64,000 nt of DNA from Deinococcus cellulosilyticus NBRC 106333 = KACC 11606. GTDB taxonomy: Bacteria > Deinococcota > Deinococci > Deinococcales > Deinococcaceae. The notes below the pieces were generated by a model that had not been told where the DNA came from, made no database searches, and was given only the letters and a program-made list of their open reading frames with translations. Both the position numbers and the translations under genes were made by a program. The stretch lies in the NCBI RefSeq assembly GCF_007990775.1, contig NZ_BJXB01000001.1, positions 124,001-188,000 of the forward strand, in the 5' to 3' direction. Below, piece after piece: positions 7,928-16,457 of this stretch; position 1 is the stretch's first letter, and each line of letters opens with the position of its first letter.

Positions 7928-8678
7928 CCCGACCATTCACACACCTTCGGGCAAAGTGAGACCCACCATTGCACCGGTCATGCGGGAAGGTGTTCCCGTG
8001 ATGCGCATTGATCTGCACTGCCATTCCGAGGCTTCCCACGATTGCAAAACCCCTCTGAAACTGATGCCTGGTGCGTGCCTCACCAGCAACATTCGGGTGC
8101 TGGCCGTCACCGACCACGATCAGGTGTGGGGCGGGCTGGAGCTGCAGAAAATCGTGCGGGAGGAAGGCCTGGAAGACGACTTCTGGGTGATCCCTGGCGA
8201 GGAGGTCACCACCAGGGAGGGGGAACTCAATGCCCTGTTTCTGAAGGAACGCATTCCTCCCAACCTCACCCCCGAAGAGACCGTCAAAGAGATCAAGGCC
8301 CAGGGAGGCCTGGTGATGTTGCAACACGGCTTTGATCCGCTCAAACGGCACCGCCTGAGGCCCGAGGCCACCCTGCGCATTGCAGAATCCATCGACATCG
8401 TGGAGACTTTCAATTCCCGTCTTTCTCGGAGACGCTGGAATGCAGCTGCGGTGGTGTGGGCCAATGAACGGAACCTTCCGCAAGCTGCAGGCTCAGATGC
8501 CCACACCATCCAGGACATTGGAGAGGCCTGGGTGGAAACGCCCCTCCGGCCCGTGAAGACCCCGGAAGACCTCATTGCGGCCCTGCGGGCAGGCACCGTG
8601 GGTGGAGCATGGACCCATCCGGTGGAAGCCTACCTGAAGAAACAGTGGCGGCAACTGAAGCAGAAATACCGCTGGTGA
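7920..8678 (+). CDS. PHP-domain metal-dependent phosphoesterase
   Basis: 252 residues with PHP-family metal ligands: DLHCH (31-35), a TDHDQ motif, PGEEVTT, LQHGFDP and GSDAH. The pattern matches stand-alone PHP proteins, such as those hydrolysing nucleotide or small phosphate esters with a trinuclear metal site. It is not attached to a polymerase or HisK domain. The start at 7920 is supported by GAGGAG a few bases upstream, inside the lipid-kinase gene; internal ATGs at residues 21 and 28 are alternatives. Coupling to a lipid kinase suggests a shared pathway, but the substrate is unknown. Confidence 0.85.
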   Translation: MSDPTIHTPSGKVRPTIAPVMREGVPVMRIDLHCHSEASHDCKTPLKLMPGACLTSNIRVLAVTDHDQVWGGLELQKIVREEGLEDDFWVIPGEEVTTREGELNALFLKERIPPNLTPEETVKEIKAQGGLVMLQHGFDPLKRHRLRPEATLRIAESIDIVETFNSRLSRRRWNAAAVVWANERNLPQAAGSDAHTIQDIGEAWVETPLRPVKTPEDLIAALRAGTVGGAWTHPVEAYLKKQWRQLKQKYRW

Positions 8679-8781
8679 TCCACAGGCAAAGCCATGTAAA
8701 GCTGCCTCATCTCATGATGGATGGCTGGCTTCCATTGGAGGGAACCCCTTCTGCTGGGCAGGCACAGTCATTGTATTGGCC

Positions 8782-8793
8782 TGACTTAAGTCA
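8782..8793. promoter_or_regulatory. Perfect 12-bp palindrome upstream of 8878 gene
   Basis: TGACTTAAGTCA is a perfect palindrome 84 bases before the next start, a possible operator. No regulator is assigned. Confidence 0.3.
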
Positions 8794-8877
8794 AACTGTT
8801 GAATTCATGAACGTCAGAAGATCGGGGGCAGGTGTTTTTCTCCAGTGCACTTCAGTTTGATTCCTTACACTTCTGAC

Positions 8878-9285
8878 ATGCACCACCTGAACACACCTTC
8901 CCACGGAGATGAATTTCAGAGTTTCCTTCCCACCCGTCATGTGTATGGAGTCACCTCTGGAGCTGCACAGGAGCTGTGTTCAATTGCGGACTTTTATTAT
9001 GCTTTTGGACCCAGGGACATGCCTTTCAGCCAGTCCAACCTGGCCCATGCTGCGAGGCTTTTCGAGGTGGATCTGGCTCCACAGCCTCACCTGACCGCTT
9101 CCCAGTACCCTTTTTCGCTGGAAGCAGCCATACTGCAGAAAGCTGCGCTGGGACAGGGACACACCCTTTACGTGCTGCAACGTTTTGGTGGCTTTGACTC
9201 GGGCTGGAGGTGCCTGATCCCCAACCACCGCACCCCTGGATTCCTGCGGATCATGGAACTGTATCGCTTGCATCTGGAGGATTGA
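8878..9285 (+). CDS. Hypothetical protein
   Basis: 135 residues from ATG 8878, which has a TACACT -10-type box six bases upstream, as in leaderless genes. A GTG at 8845 in the same frame is the alternative and would add 11 residues. The sequence is mixed alpha/beta, rich in His, Pro and aromatic residues, without signal peptide or membrane span. I recognise no family. It is alone between the PHP gene and an SRPBCC gene on the same strand, with gaps on both sides. Confidence 0.5.
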   Translation: MHHLNTPSHGDEFQSFLPTRHVYGVTSGAAQELCSIADFYYAFGPRDMPFSQSNLAHAARLFEVDLAPQPHLTASQYPFSLEAAILQKAALGQGHTLYVLQRFGGFDSGWRCLIPNHRTPGFLRIMELYRLHLED

Positions 9286-9604
9286 TCTCTGCAGTTTCCT
9301 GCAATAAAAACGTTTTATGACTGCACATCAAGCAGACTCTGATTCTGTATTTATGCCCATTGTTCTGCGTCCTGGTGAACAGGTTTCCACGTGGCAGAGG
9401 TGCATCTGAGCATGTGAAATTCTGAACAGCCCGTTTGCTTTTCGCGGAAGCTGGAAACGCTTTTTGCTGTAATACTTCAGAAAGATTGGCACTGCTATCC
9501 TGACACCACTTGTCCATCCACAGGAAGTCTGTTTCTCTGTGCCCCCTTTTCCTGCGCCCACGAGCAGGAAACAGATCCTCTTTGTTGTCACCTGAAGGAG
9601 CACC
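9286..9604. other. Intergenic region without recognisable gene
   Basis: 319 bases. I see only a 10-bp palindrome AAAACGTTTT near 9308 and the ribosome site of the next gene at its end. Confidence 0.4.
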
Positions 9605-10078
9605 ATGAACATCAGCACCTATACCGCCACCACCACTGCTTCTCCTCAGGCCATCTGGCAGCTCTGGACCAATCCCAAACAGTGGCCCGTCTGGGACCCT
9701 GCCCTGAAATCTGCTGAACTGCATGGACCTTTCCGGCAGCATGTCAAAGGCACGTTCACCTATCAGGATGGGAAAACCGTTCCCTTTGAAGTGGTGGCCT
9801 GCCACATGCTGGAAAACTTTGTGCTGGCTGTTCCCTACCTGCAGGGCACCCAGTTGCTGATCAAGCGTTCCCTGAAAACCCACGGTGAATCGGTGGAGAT
9901 TGAACAGGAAGTGACCCTGCAGGGGTCGCCTCTGGCCAAATTGATGCTGAAAGGCAAGAAAGATGCCCTGGTCAAAGAGACCGGAGTTCAGATCACCAGA
10001 TTCTTTGAACTGCTGGAAGGCATTTCCAGTCAGGACAAAGGACGGGTGGATGTGGCAGCATCAAGACAAGCCTTCTGA
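9605..10078 (+). CDS. SRPBCC (START-like) family protein
   Basis: 157 residues with the polyketide-cyclase/START fold pattern: an N-terminal strand, ASPQAIWQLWTNPKQWPVWDPALK, central strands ending in VEIEQEVTL, and a long C-terminal helix. Such proteins hold hydrophobic ligands in a cavity; no catalytic role can be read here. A paralogue lies at 20738-21193 with the same IW..W.NP..W..WDP signature, so the pair probably arose by duplication. AAGGAG precedes the ATG. The gene is followed by its own terminator. Confidence 0.85.
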   Translation: MNISTYTATTTASPQAIWQLWTNPKQWPVWDPALKSAELHGPFRQHVKGTFTYQDGKTVPFEVVACHMLENFVLAVPYLQGTQLLIKRSLKTHGESVEIEQEVTLQGSPLAKLMLKGKKDALVKETGVQITRFFELLEGISSQDKGRVDVAASRQAF

Positions 10079-10096
10079 GTCACCTTTGATTTCTGA

Positions 10097-10124
10097 CCCT
10101 GGTCCATCCTGACCAGGGTTTTTT
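10097..10124 (+). terminator. Terminator after the SRPBCC gene
   Basis: CCCTGGTC and GACCAGGG form an 8-bp stem with a 6-base loop, followed by six T. Confidence 0.85.
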
Positions 10125-10354
10125 GATGCCCCACCAGGATCAGGGGCTGGATGAACACCTGGGGTTCTGCCTGACTTGAATTTATTAATAAACAAACTTA
10201 ATATATTGAAAGTTCTCCCCTTCCCTGCTGGACCAACCCACAAGATGGCCCATCGTCCCAGACCCTTGCTGCATCTGGGCTGTTCGGGTTGTTTCTGGCC
10301 TCTGCACCCAGAGAACGGTCAAACCAACTTACCCGATTCATACAAGGAGGACGG

Positions 10355-11845
10355 ATGTTTCGATTCAGCAGAGGATTCAGCCTGATGGCCCTGGCCATCA
10401 CACTTGCTGCCTGTGGAGGGAACAGCAACAAAGAATTCACCCCCCAGGCCACTTTTGATGCCTTCAGCCAGATTGAGGCTGAACAGTATGATGCGCAAAC
10501 GGGCACCCAGCGGGAAACCACCCGGGACACCGGCCTGGGTGAAAACGTGGGATACATCGACCCCGGAGACACCCTGACCTACAACAGTGTGAGTTTCAGC
10601 AGCACAGCCACCCGCATGCAGTTCCGTGTGGCGAGTGCCTCAAGCGGTGGAACCATTGAGGTGCGTGAGGGATCTGCCACAGGCACCCTGCTGGGCAAAG
10701 TCACGGTTCCCAGCACCGGAGACTGGCAAAACTGGACCACGGTCTCCTCCACCGTGAACATCTCCCCTGCCACCCGCAAACTGGTGCTGGTCTTTCGGGG
10801 AACAGAGCTTTACGGCCTGATGAACATCAACTGGTTCAGATTTCTGAAGGCAGACACCACTGCGCCCACCAGACCTGCCTCACTCGCGGGCAGCAATGTC
10901 ACCTCAAGCAGTGTGAAGCTGAGCTGGAGTGCCTCGACAGACAATGTGGGGGTCACCGGGTACAACATCCTGAAAAATGGCAGCCATGCAGGAAGTGCTT
11001 CTGGAACCAGTTTTACAGTCACTGGCCTTGCAGCGAACACCTCTTACACCTTCAGTGTGAAGGCCAGAGATGCTGCAGGCAACCTCTCGGTGTCCTCAGA
11101 TGCAGTGACGGTCAAAACACTGCCTTCCTCTTCTGGAGCAGACCTCACCGACCCCGGAAAGAAAGACATCGCCATGCAACTGGTGTCCAGTGCAGAAAAC
11201 TCCTCACTGGACTGGCGTGCGCAGTACAAATACATCGAGGACATTCAGGATGGACGGGGATACACGGCTGGAATCATCGGATTCTGCTCTGGAACCGGAG
11301 ACATGCTGGAGCTGGTGGAGGCCTACACACGCATGAAGCCTTCCAATGTGCTGGCAAAGTACCTCCCTGCACTCAGACAGGTCAATGGCACCGACTCCCA
11401 TGCAGGTCTGGACCCCAATTTTCCGGCAGACTGGAGAACGGCAGCCCAGGACACCACCTTCCAGCAGGCCCAGGACAGTGAAAGGGACCGGGGGTATTTC
11501 AATCCGGCCGTTGGGCAGGCCAAAACAGATGGTCTCCGTGCCCTCGGGCAATTCATTTACTACGATGCCATGGTGATGCATGGTCCCGGCACAGACCCGG
11601 TGAGTTTTGGCGGCATCCGGGCCACCGCCATGAGGAATGCAAAAACACCTGCACAGGGGGGCAGTGAGGTCACGTATCTGCATGCTTTCCTGAATGCCAG
11701 AGTGGCCGCAATGAAGACCGAGGAGGCCCACAGCGACACTTCACGGGTGGACACTGCCCAGAGGGTGTTTCTGAACAATGGCAACCTGGACCTGAACACC
11801 CCCCTGACCTGGCAGGTGTATGGAGACACCTACAACATTCCCTGA
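10355..11845 (+). CDS. csn: Chitosanase GH46 with CBM6 and FN3 domains, lipoprotein
   Basis: The start at 10355 is fixed by AAGGAGG four bases upstream. The 496-residue protein has a lipoprotein signal (LAAC, Cys at about 20), a CBM6-type carbohydrate-binding module (about 35-165, opening IEAEQYD), one fibronectin type III domain (about 170-258) and a GH46 chitosanase domain (about 262-496). The catalytic pair known from Streptomyces N174 is conserved: Glu281 in SAENSS and Asp299 in QDGRGYT, 18 residues apart as in that enzyme (Glu22/Asp40). GH46 cleaves chitosan endo-wise with inversion. Membrane tethering through the lipid is unusual, since most GH46 enzymes are freely secreted. It has its own hairpin terminator and no transporter beside it. 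Confidence 0.93.
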   Translation: MFRFSRGFSLMALAITLAACGGNSNKEFTPQATFDAFSQIEAEQYDAQTGTQRETTRDTGLGENVGYIDPGDTLTYNSVSFSSTATRMQFRVASASSGGTIEVREGSATGTLLGKVTVPSTGDWQNWTTVSSTVNISPATRKLVLVFRGTELYGLMNINWFRFLKADTTAPTRPASLAGSNVTSSSVKLSWSASTDNVGVTGYNILKNGSHAGSASGTSFTVTGLAANTSYTFSVKARDAAGNLSVSSDAVTVKTLPSSSGADLTDPGKKDIAMQLVSSAENSSLDWRAQYKYIEDIQDGRGYTAGIIGFCSGTGDMLELVEAYTRMKPSNVLAKYLPALRQVNGTDSHAGLDPNFPADWRTAAQDTTFQQAQDSERDRGYFNPAVGQAKTDGLRALGQFIYYDAMVMHGPGTDPVSFGGIRATAMRNAKTPAQGGSEVTYLHAFLNARVAAMKTEEAHSDTSRVDTAQRVFLNNGNLDLNTPLTWQVYGDTYNIP

Positions 11846-11881
11846 TAGATCAGGTTGCTGGCCTTTACAGCAAAATTCAGC

Positions 11882-11911
11882 AGAACCCGCGCATGGTGCG
11901 CGGGTTCTCTT
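11882..11911. terminator. Hairpin terminator between chitosanase and convergent small gene
   Basis: A 12-bp perfect stem (AGAACCCGCGCA / TGCGCGGGTTCT) with a three-base loop. The T-tract is interrupted (CTCTTCATT), so efficiency is uncertain. Confidence 0.65.
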
Positions 11912-12174
11912 CATTGTGTGGTGGAATTCAGGGGTTCCACTTTGAAGTGTTGACGCAAGACCGAAAGAAATTCCCTGGCCTGCTGACCTGTTCCTTCAAA
12001 AGAGAGTTCAAAGGTCATGACCTTCTTGACCACAAACCAGGAATTGCGGGTTACGTCCGTCACCTGCACAGGATGCCCGGTCAGAACCTCCACCCAGGAC
12101 GCCAGCGATTGGGCAGTCCACTGGCTGCTTCCTGCCCGTGAAGTCAACCTGAATTGATGAACACTCAGCACCAT
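11911..12174 (-). CDS. Hypothetical small protein
   Basis: The last 87 residues of a longer minus-strand open frame look like real protein: a strand (QFRLTSRAGSS), SWVEVLTGHPVQVTDV, hydrophobic VKKVMTFELSFEG and a helix TGQQAREFLSVLRQHF. The region upstream is Cys/Trp/His-rich and unconvincing, so I start at ATG 12174. No ribosome site or -10 box supports this start, and an upstream TTG/GTG remains possible. No family is recognised. Confidence 0.4.
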   Translation of the reverse strand: MVLSVHQFRLTSRAGSSQWTAQSLASWVEVLTGHPVQVTDVTRNSWFVVKKVMTFELSFEGTGQQAREFLSVLRQHFKVEPLNSTTQ

Positions 12175-12329
12175 GCGAAAAGTGTGCCAGATCCAGATGA
12201 TGTGAAAGTGAAGTGCAGGGCATTCTCCTGACCCACACTTCAGAGCTTTCCCTGAAGACTGAAGTTCAAACATACGTTTGTCTATGCAGAACGGGTTCTG
12301 ATGTGAGCACTCCCGGAGCACACTGAACC

Positions 12330-12806
12330 ATGACACATCCCATTCATCTGGCACGCCCTGACTGCGCAGCAGAACTGCTGGCCCTGCAACGCCTGTGCTT
12401 TCAAAGTGAATCCGATCTGATTGGTGGGAGGCCCATTCCACCCCTCACCCAGACCCTGCAAAGCATGGAAGAGGACCTGAAGCACCAGACGGTTTTGCTG
12501 ATTCAGGACATCTCTGGTCGCATTGTGGGATCGGTGCGTGCATTTCTCAAAGCGGGCACCTGTCATGTGGGCCGCCTGATGGTGCATCCAGACCTGCAAG
12601 GCAAAGGACTCGGCAGGGCCCTGATGCAGGCCATCGAACAGCACTTTCCTCATGCAGAACGCTATGAACTCTTCACAGGCAAGGTCAGCACCCGCAACAT
12701 TGCCCTCTACCAGAAACTGGGGTACAGCATCTTCAAAGAGCAGGACGTTGCAGAAGATGTCACACTGGTTTTCATGGAAAAACCCGGTCTTCAGGCAGCC
12801 CTGTAA
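12330..12806 (+). CDS. GNAT-family N-acetyltransferase
   Basis: 158 residues with the GNAT fold. Motif A is VGRLMVHPDLQGKGLGRALM (the Q-x-x-G-x-G acetyl-CoA pyrophosphate loop), and motif B lies around STRNIALYQKLGYS. The enzyme would move an acetyl group from acetyl-CoA to an amine. The acceptor is unknown; small molecules or amino acids are typical. It stands alone, with a divergent small gene to the left and a convergent stress gene to the right. Confidence 0.88.
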   Translation: MTHPIHLARPDCAAELLALQRLCFQSESDLIGGRPIPPLTQTLQSMEEDLKHQTVLLIQDISGRIVGSVRAFLKAGTCHVGRLMVHPDLQGKGLGRALMQAIEQHFPHAERYELFTGKVSTRNIALYQKLGYSIFKEQDVAEDVTLVFMEKPGLQAAL

Positions 12807-12812
12807 AACCAG

Positions 12813-12846
12813 AAAAAACCACCAGTGAATTTCACTGGTGGTGATT
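12813..12846 (-). terminator. Terminator of the PRC/DUF2382 gene
   Basis: ACCACCAGTGAA and TTCACTGGTGGT pair around one base. On the minus strand the hairpin is followed by a U-tract (plus-strand A-run 12813-12818). It also sits right after the GNAT stop. Confidence 0.8.
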
Positions 12847-12856
12847 TGAAATCAGA

Positions 12857-14575
12857 TCACTTGCGGCCGAGGTTGTCGTCGCGCAGGGTGCTCTGGCGGG
12901 TGTCGATTTCCTCTTCTTCAGCAAGGCGGGTGCCTTCGGGGAGGCCAGAGGAAGCAGGGCGGTCAGCACGCACATCCACTTCACCCGTTTTGTTGACTTC
13001 CAGCACTTCTTTGCCCACCTGCTCAGTGAAGGTCTGGCGCTCGGTTTCGGTGCGTTTTCCCACCTCGACCTCTTCGGTGACGTAGGCGCGTTTCTCCACA
13101 TCGGCACGCTCTGCTTCGAGGTCCACGCGGATGGTTTCGCTGTCTGCACCCAGACGCACATCCCCTTCCACAGGACGGGTGTCGCTGACGCGGTGGCGTT
13201 CAATCACCACTTCTTCGCGTTCCAGTTCAACGTTCACATTCTCGGTGCGGGTTTCAACGCGTTTGCCCACTTCCACGGTGCCTGCACGGTAGCGCTCTTT
13301 GTCCACAAACAGGCGCTCTTCCAGAAGCTGCAGGCGGTGAGGGCTGTTGTACAGGCCTTCTCTGCGGAACTCGGTTCCGGTCTCACGGTAGGCGGTGTTC
13401 TCGGTGCCTGCGTGGGCGTGATTCCCGGGATGCAACCAGGTGCTTTCATCGGCAAGCTGGGCGTCGTAGGTGAATTCCTGTCCTGGGGTGTAAGCACGGA
13501 GGTTGTGGACCTGATCGCGGCTCAGGGTGTCGAAGAACACCCCATCGTCTTCAATGCGGGCAAGTCCCACAGGAATCGCGACAATCTTGTTGCTGGTCCA
13601 GTTGCCCACATCCACCAGCAGGTAGCGGATGCGGCCATTTTCCTGGGCCAGGGCTTCATGCACTGTACCCACTTTTTCGCCACCCTGCCCGTAAACGGTC
13701 TGGCCCACGGGATTGTACACGCCAGAAATATCATGTCTGTGGGTGCTCACCAGATCCCCGAGGGGAAACAGGCGGGGACGGCCCGGGTGGTGGCTGTCTC
13801 CAGTGGTCTGCATTCCAGAATTCACGGTTCCAGCGTTGTAGCTGTCCTCGCTGCGGTCATGGCTGCTGCCAGATGTGGTGCTGCCCCTCAGGGAGGTGTC
13901 TCCCCGACTCGCACCGGACAGGCTGGAAGCCAGGCTGCCCTGACCGGAAACACCAGAGCTGATCTGGCCATTGTCCTGACGGTCATCGGTGCGGCTGTAG
14001 TCACTGGAGGCCACCTGTCCCAGTGAAACGGGATTTCCGGTGGTGGTGCCCATGTCCGTGCCTGCACTTGCACTCAGCGTACCGCCATGGCGGCGCAGGA
14101 TCTCGGTGACTTCACCCCGATGGATGGTATCTGGAGCGTTCACCGCAACCAGCACACCCCCTTCGTTCAGGCGACTTTCGTAGTAGGCAGCTTCTTCACG
14201 GTCATAGCCAGCGTCAGCGAGTGCCCCTGCCAGGGTTCCGGTGACCCCACCAATGATCGCTCCGGCCACTGCACCCCCTGCTGCGGCCCCCAGAGAAGTC
14301 GCCAGGAAGCCTGCAGTGATGAAAGGTCCCACACCGGGGATCAACGCTGCAGCCAGACCAAAAATGGCCCCTGCGCTGGCTCCAACGGCCAGACCACGGG
14401 CTGCGCCCTTCCCATCGTCATGCACATCGGCTCCGGTGCCTGTGGTCACTTCGTTGTCATTGTGACGGGCAATAAAGGAGAGGTCATTGTCACTGATCCC
14501 TCTGGATTTCAATTCGTTGACTGCGTCCTGGGCTTGCTGTTGGCTGGGAAATACGGCAGAGATTCGATAACTCAT
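12857..14575 (-). CDS. Stress protein: glycine zipper + PRC-barrel + DUF2382 (YsnF-like)
   Basis: 572 residues in three parts. Residues 1-165 resemble the general stress 17M-like module, with strand-helix pattern and a long glycine-zipper hydrophobic stretch (about 59-115). A Ser/Gly/Asp-rich linker follows. Residues about 270-365 form a PRC-barrel (VYGQGGEKVGTVHEALA, IRYLLVDVGNW). Residues about 410-540 are DUF2382, with repeated VEVGKR-x-ET and VELEREEVVIER strands. GGAGG lies just before the ATG. DUF2382 proteins include stress-induced YsnF/AvaK; a protective envelope or membrane role is plausible, but no activity is known. The fusion of all three modules in one chain is notable. It is monocistronic with its own terminator. 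Confidence 0.85.
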   Translation of the reverse strand: MSYRISAVFPSQQQAQDAVNELKSRGISDNDLSFIARHNDNEVTTGTGADVHDDGKGAARGLAVGASAGAIFGLAAALIPGVGPFITAGFLATSLGAAAGGAVAGAIIGGVTGTLAGALADAGYDREEAAYYESRLNEGGVLVAVNAPDTIHRGEVTEILRRHGGTLSASAGTDMGTTTGNPVSLGQVASSDYSRTDDRQDNGQISSGVSGQGSLASSLSGASRGDTSLRGSTTSGSSHDRSEDSYNAGTVNSGMQTTGDSHHPGRPRLFPLGDLVSTHRHDISGVYNPVGQTVYGQGGEKVGTVHEALAQENGRIRYLLVDVGNWTSNKIVAIPVGLARIEDDGVFFDTLSRDQVHNLRAYTPGQEFTYDAQLADESTWLHPGNHAHAGTENTAYRETGTEFRREGLYNSPHRLQLLEERLFVDKERYRAGTVEVGKRVETRTENVNVELEREEVVIERHRVSDTRPVEGDVRLGADSETIRVDLEAERADVEKRAYVTEEVEVGKRTETERQTFTEQVGKEVLEVNKTGEVDVRADRPASSGLPEGTRLAEEEEIDTRQSTLRDDNLGRK

Positions 14576-14923
14576 GATGTTCCTCCATGGTCCTGCTTTT
14601 GATCAAGCAGACCTGATGTGGTGTTGTTGCAATCTCAATCTAGATCTTTCAGTGAAAAGAGACTGGACGATATATTCCTTTATGGCCCTCTCAAAAAACT
14701 GTCAGGTTTCGTGCACATTTGCTACAATTCCACTGGAACTCAAAATCATCAGACCCTTTTCATTTTGCTCATGGAAATCAAGCAGGTTTCTCCAGTGTCT
14801 GGTGAAATGGGCAATAGAACTGTACTCTGACGGAGCGGTTTCCCAGCATGCATGAAAAAGTGATGAGGTGCAAAAACCGGAACGCAAATGCGTTCCGGTT
14901 CAAACCCACCTGTCAAAGGGAGA
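14576..14923. other. Intergenic region between two minus-strand genes
   Basis: 348 AT-rich bases containing the upstream region of the PRC/DUF2382 gene and the terminator of the YihY gene. I see no gene in it. A near-palindromic ATCTAGAT lies near 14638. Confidence 0.4.
14872..14900 (-). terminator. Terminator of the YihY-family gene
   Basis: A 12-bp perfect stem (AACCGGAACGCA / TGCGTTCCGGTT) around two bases, with an A-run on the plus strand, i.e. a U-tract for minus-strand transcripts. Confidence 0.85.
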
Positions 14924-16006
14924 TCAGGTGCTGTGTTTGCGAATCTGGTTTTTGACCGCGCGGGTGAGCCCAATGGCAGCCGCCACGGGAAACGTCAGGG
15001 CTGTGATGACAATGCCTCCGATCAAACCAGCAACGCCACTGATCACCTGCATGATCAGCGAAGTGGCAGGTCGTTCCTGAACCACTTTCGTCTCCGGGTG
15101 CATCTCCGACTGAACAGCAGCATCTGCCTGGGTCACCAGCACCTTCTCTTTTTCTGCCAGGGTGCCATACCTGTGGCTGTAGGCCCAGGTGACTTCTGCT
15201 CCAAAGAAAAAGATCTGGCCACTCAGGTACACCCACAAAATGAAGACCACCAGGGTTCCGGCTGCCCCGAAACTCCCTGCAGGTGAAAAATGGGCCAGAT
15301 ACAGACTGATCAGGTACTGTCCTATCACGAACAGCACTGCCGTCATGAAAGCCCCGAACTTCACATCTTCCCAGTCCAGATGCACACTGGGCAGGAAACG
15401 GTACAGCAGCATGAACAGGCCCGTGAAAATCCCAATGCTGATCAGGAAACTGACCAACTTGAGGAGCATGCTGAGCAGCACGGCCCCACCAAAAAGCTCA
15501 TCGGCCTGCACAGACAGGTAAACGTTCAGACCCAGGAAGGCCACAATCACCACACCAAGCACAATGGTCAACAGGGCAGCCACCAGACGGCCAATGATCA
15601 TTTTCACCAGGCCAGTCTTCTCGGGTTCCACCTCCCAGATCTTGTTGATCATGTCCCGGATCTGCACAAAGAGGCTGGAAGCCGTCCAGACCAGCAACAA
15701 TGATCCAAACACTGTGGCCCCCACGCCCGTGCTCTGCGTGCCATTCATGAAGTCCATCAGGCCAGGGAGGGCATCGGTACCGAATCGGGAAGCCACCTGC
15801 TGCTGGATGCTGTTTTCAATGTCGGTGCGGCTCAGGAAGAGGCCTGCAATCCCCACTGCCAGCAGCAAGAGAGGGCCAATGGTGAAAATCGTGCGGTAGG
15901 CCAGTGCTGCTGCCATGGTGGGCACATCGTCTGATTTGAAGGCCTGAAAAGCATCCCGGAACACCGGGAGCACCTTTTTGAATCCGGTGGGCTGCGTGTC
16001 TTTCAT
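14924..16006 (-). CDS. YihY/BrkB family inner-membrane protein
   Basis: 360 residues with six membrane spans and the YihY/BrkB signature: DDVPTMAAALAYRTIFTIGPLLLL at the N-terminus, the LVWTASSLFVQIRDMINKIW segment, and the late SFGAAGTLVVFILWVYLSGQI hairpin with FGAEV. The family was once called RNase BN, but that activity belongs to another gene; its function is unresolved. The start has no Shine-Dalgarno. Instead TACAAT lies seven bases before the ATG, suggesting a leaderless mRNA. A 17-bp sequence resembling the radiation/desiccation response motif lies just upstream of that box. Confidence 0.9.
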   Translation of the reverse strand: MKDTQPTGFKKVLPVFRDAFQAFKSDDVPTMAAALAYRTIFTIGPLLLLAVGIAGLFLSRTDIENSIQQQVASRFGTDALPGLMDFMNGTQSTGVGATVFGSLLLVWTASSLFVQIRDMINKIWEVEPEKTGLVKMIIGRLVAALLTIVLGVVIVAFLGLNVYLSVQADELFGGAVLLSMLLKLVSFLISIGIFTGLFMLLYRFLPSVHLDWEDVKFGAFMTAVLFVIGQYLISLYLAHFSPAGSFGAAGTLVVFILWVYLSGQIFFFGAEVTWAYSHRYGTLAEKEKVLVTQADAAVQSEMHPETKVVQERPATSLIMQVISGVAGLIGGIVITALTFPVAAAIGLTRAVKNQIRKHST

Positions 16007-16013
16007 GGCTCTG

Positions 16014-16019
16014 ATTGTA
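16014..16019 (-). promoter_or_regulatory. -10 box of leaderless YihY promoter
   Basis: Minus-strand TACAAT ends seven bases before the start codon at 16006. I see no good -35. Confidence 0.5.
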
Positions 16020-16028
16020 GAAAGGGCA

Positions 16029-16045
16029 CACTGTCACTGACGTAA
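16029..16045 (-). promoter_or_regulatory. Candidate radiation/desiccation response motif
   Basis: Minus-strand TTACGTCAGTGACAGTG matches the published Deinococcus palindrome TTATGTCATTGACATAA at 12 of 17 positions, including the whole GTCA-N-TGAC core. It sits just upstream of the -10 box of the YihY-family gene, where the repressor DdrO would be expected to act. Confidence 0.35.
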
Positions 16046-16150
16046 GGATTGCTACGGGTTCGACAAGAGCAAAGGAACACTAAAACTGTTTTAAATCCAG
16101 CAGAACCCTTCATGACTTTGACGCAAGATGCAAAACCAGAAGGAGGCCCC

Positions 16151-16381
16151 ATGGACATCCATCCCAGAGACATTGAAACCACCACCGGAGGATCACAGGA
16201 CGGAACGACGCCTGCAGGTGACCTCAGCCTGCCTGACCACACCCCCGGTATTGGAGGCAGTGTGGGCAATCCCAGTCCTGCGCCTCTACCCGACACTCCA
16301 GATGTGGATGGAGACCTTGAAGAGGGGTCACGTACAGGCCGTCAGGTGGATGTGCCCTCTGGCCCGGACCACGGCGTCTGA
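16151..16381 (+). CDS. Small acidic, probably disordered protein
   Basis: AAGGAGG four bases before ATG 16151 fixes this start over two in-frame ATGs upstream. The 76-residue product is rich in Asp, Gly, Pro, Thr and Ser (for example DGDLEEGS and PDHTPGIGG), with no hydrophobic core, signal or membrane span. It is most likely unstructured. It stands 76 bases before a large sensor kinase on the same strand. No family is recognised; small acidic hydrophilic proteins are often stress-induced, but that is only an analogy. Confidence 0.65.
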   Translation: MDIHPRDIETTTGGSQDGTTPAGDLSLPDHTPGIGGSVGNPSPAPLPDTPDVDGDLEEGSRTGRQVDVPSGPDHGV

Positions 16382-16457
16382 ACCCGCCACAGGCTGCTGA
16401 ATGCTGCCTGAGGAAGCCCTGTTTTTCGCATCAAGGACTGAATACACTGGATGAGAC

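Noticed and set aside
9251..9883. A 210-codon minus-strand frame in the gap before the SRPBCC gene
   Set aside because: It overlaps the real SRPBCC gene in antisense, has no ribosome site, and the part in the gap is of mixed, unconvincing composition.
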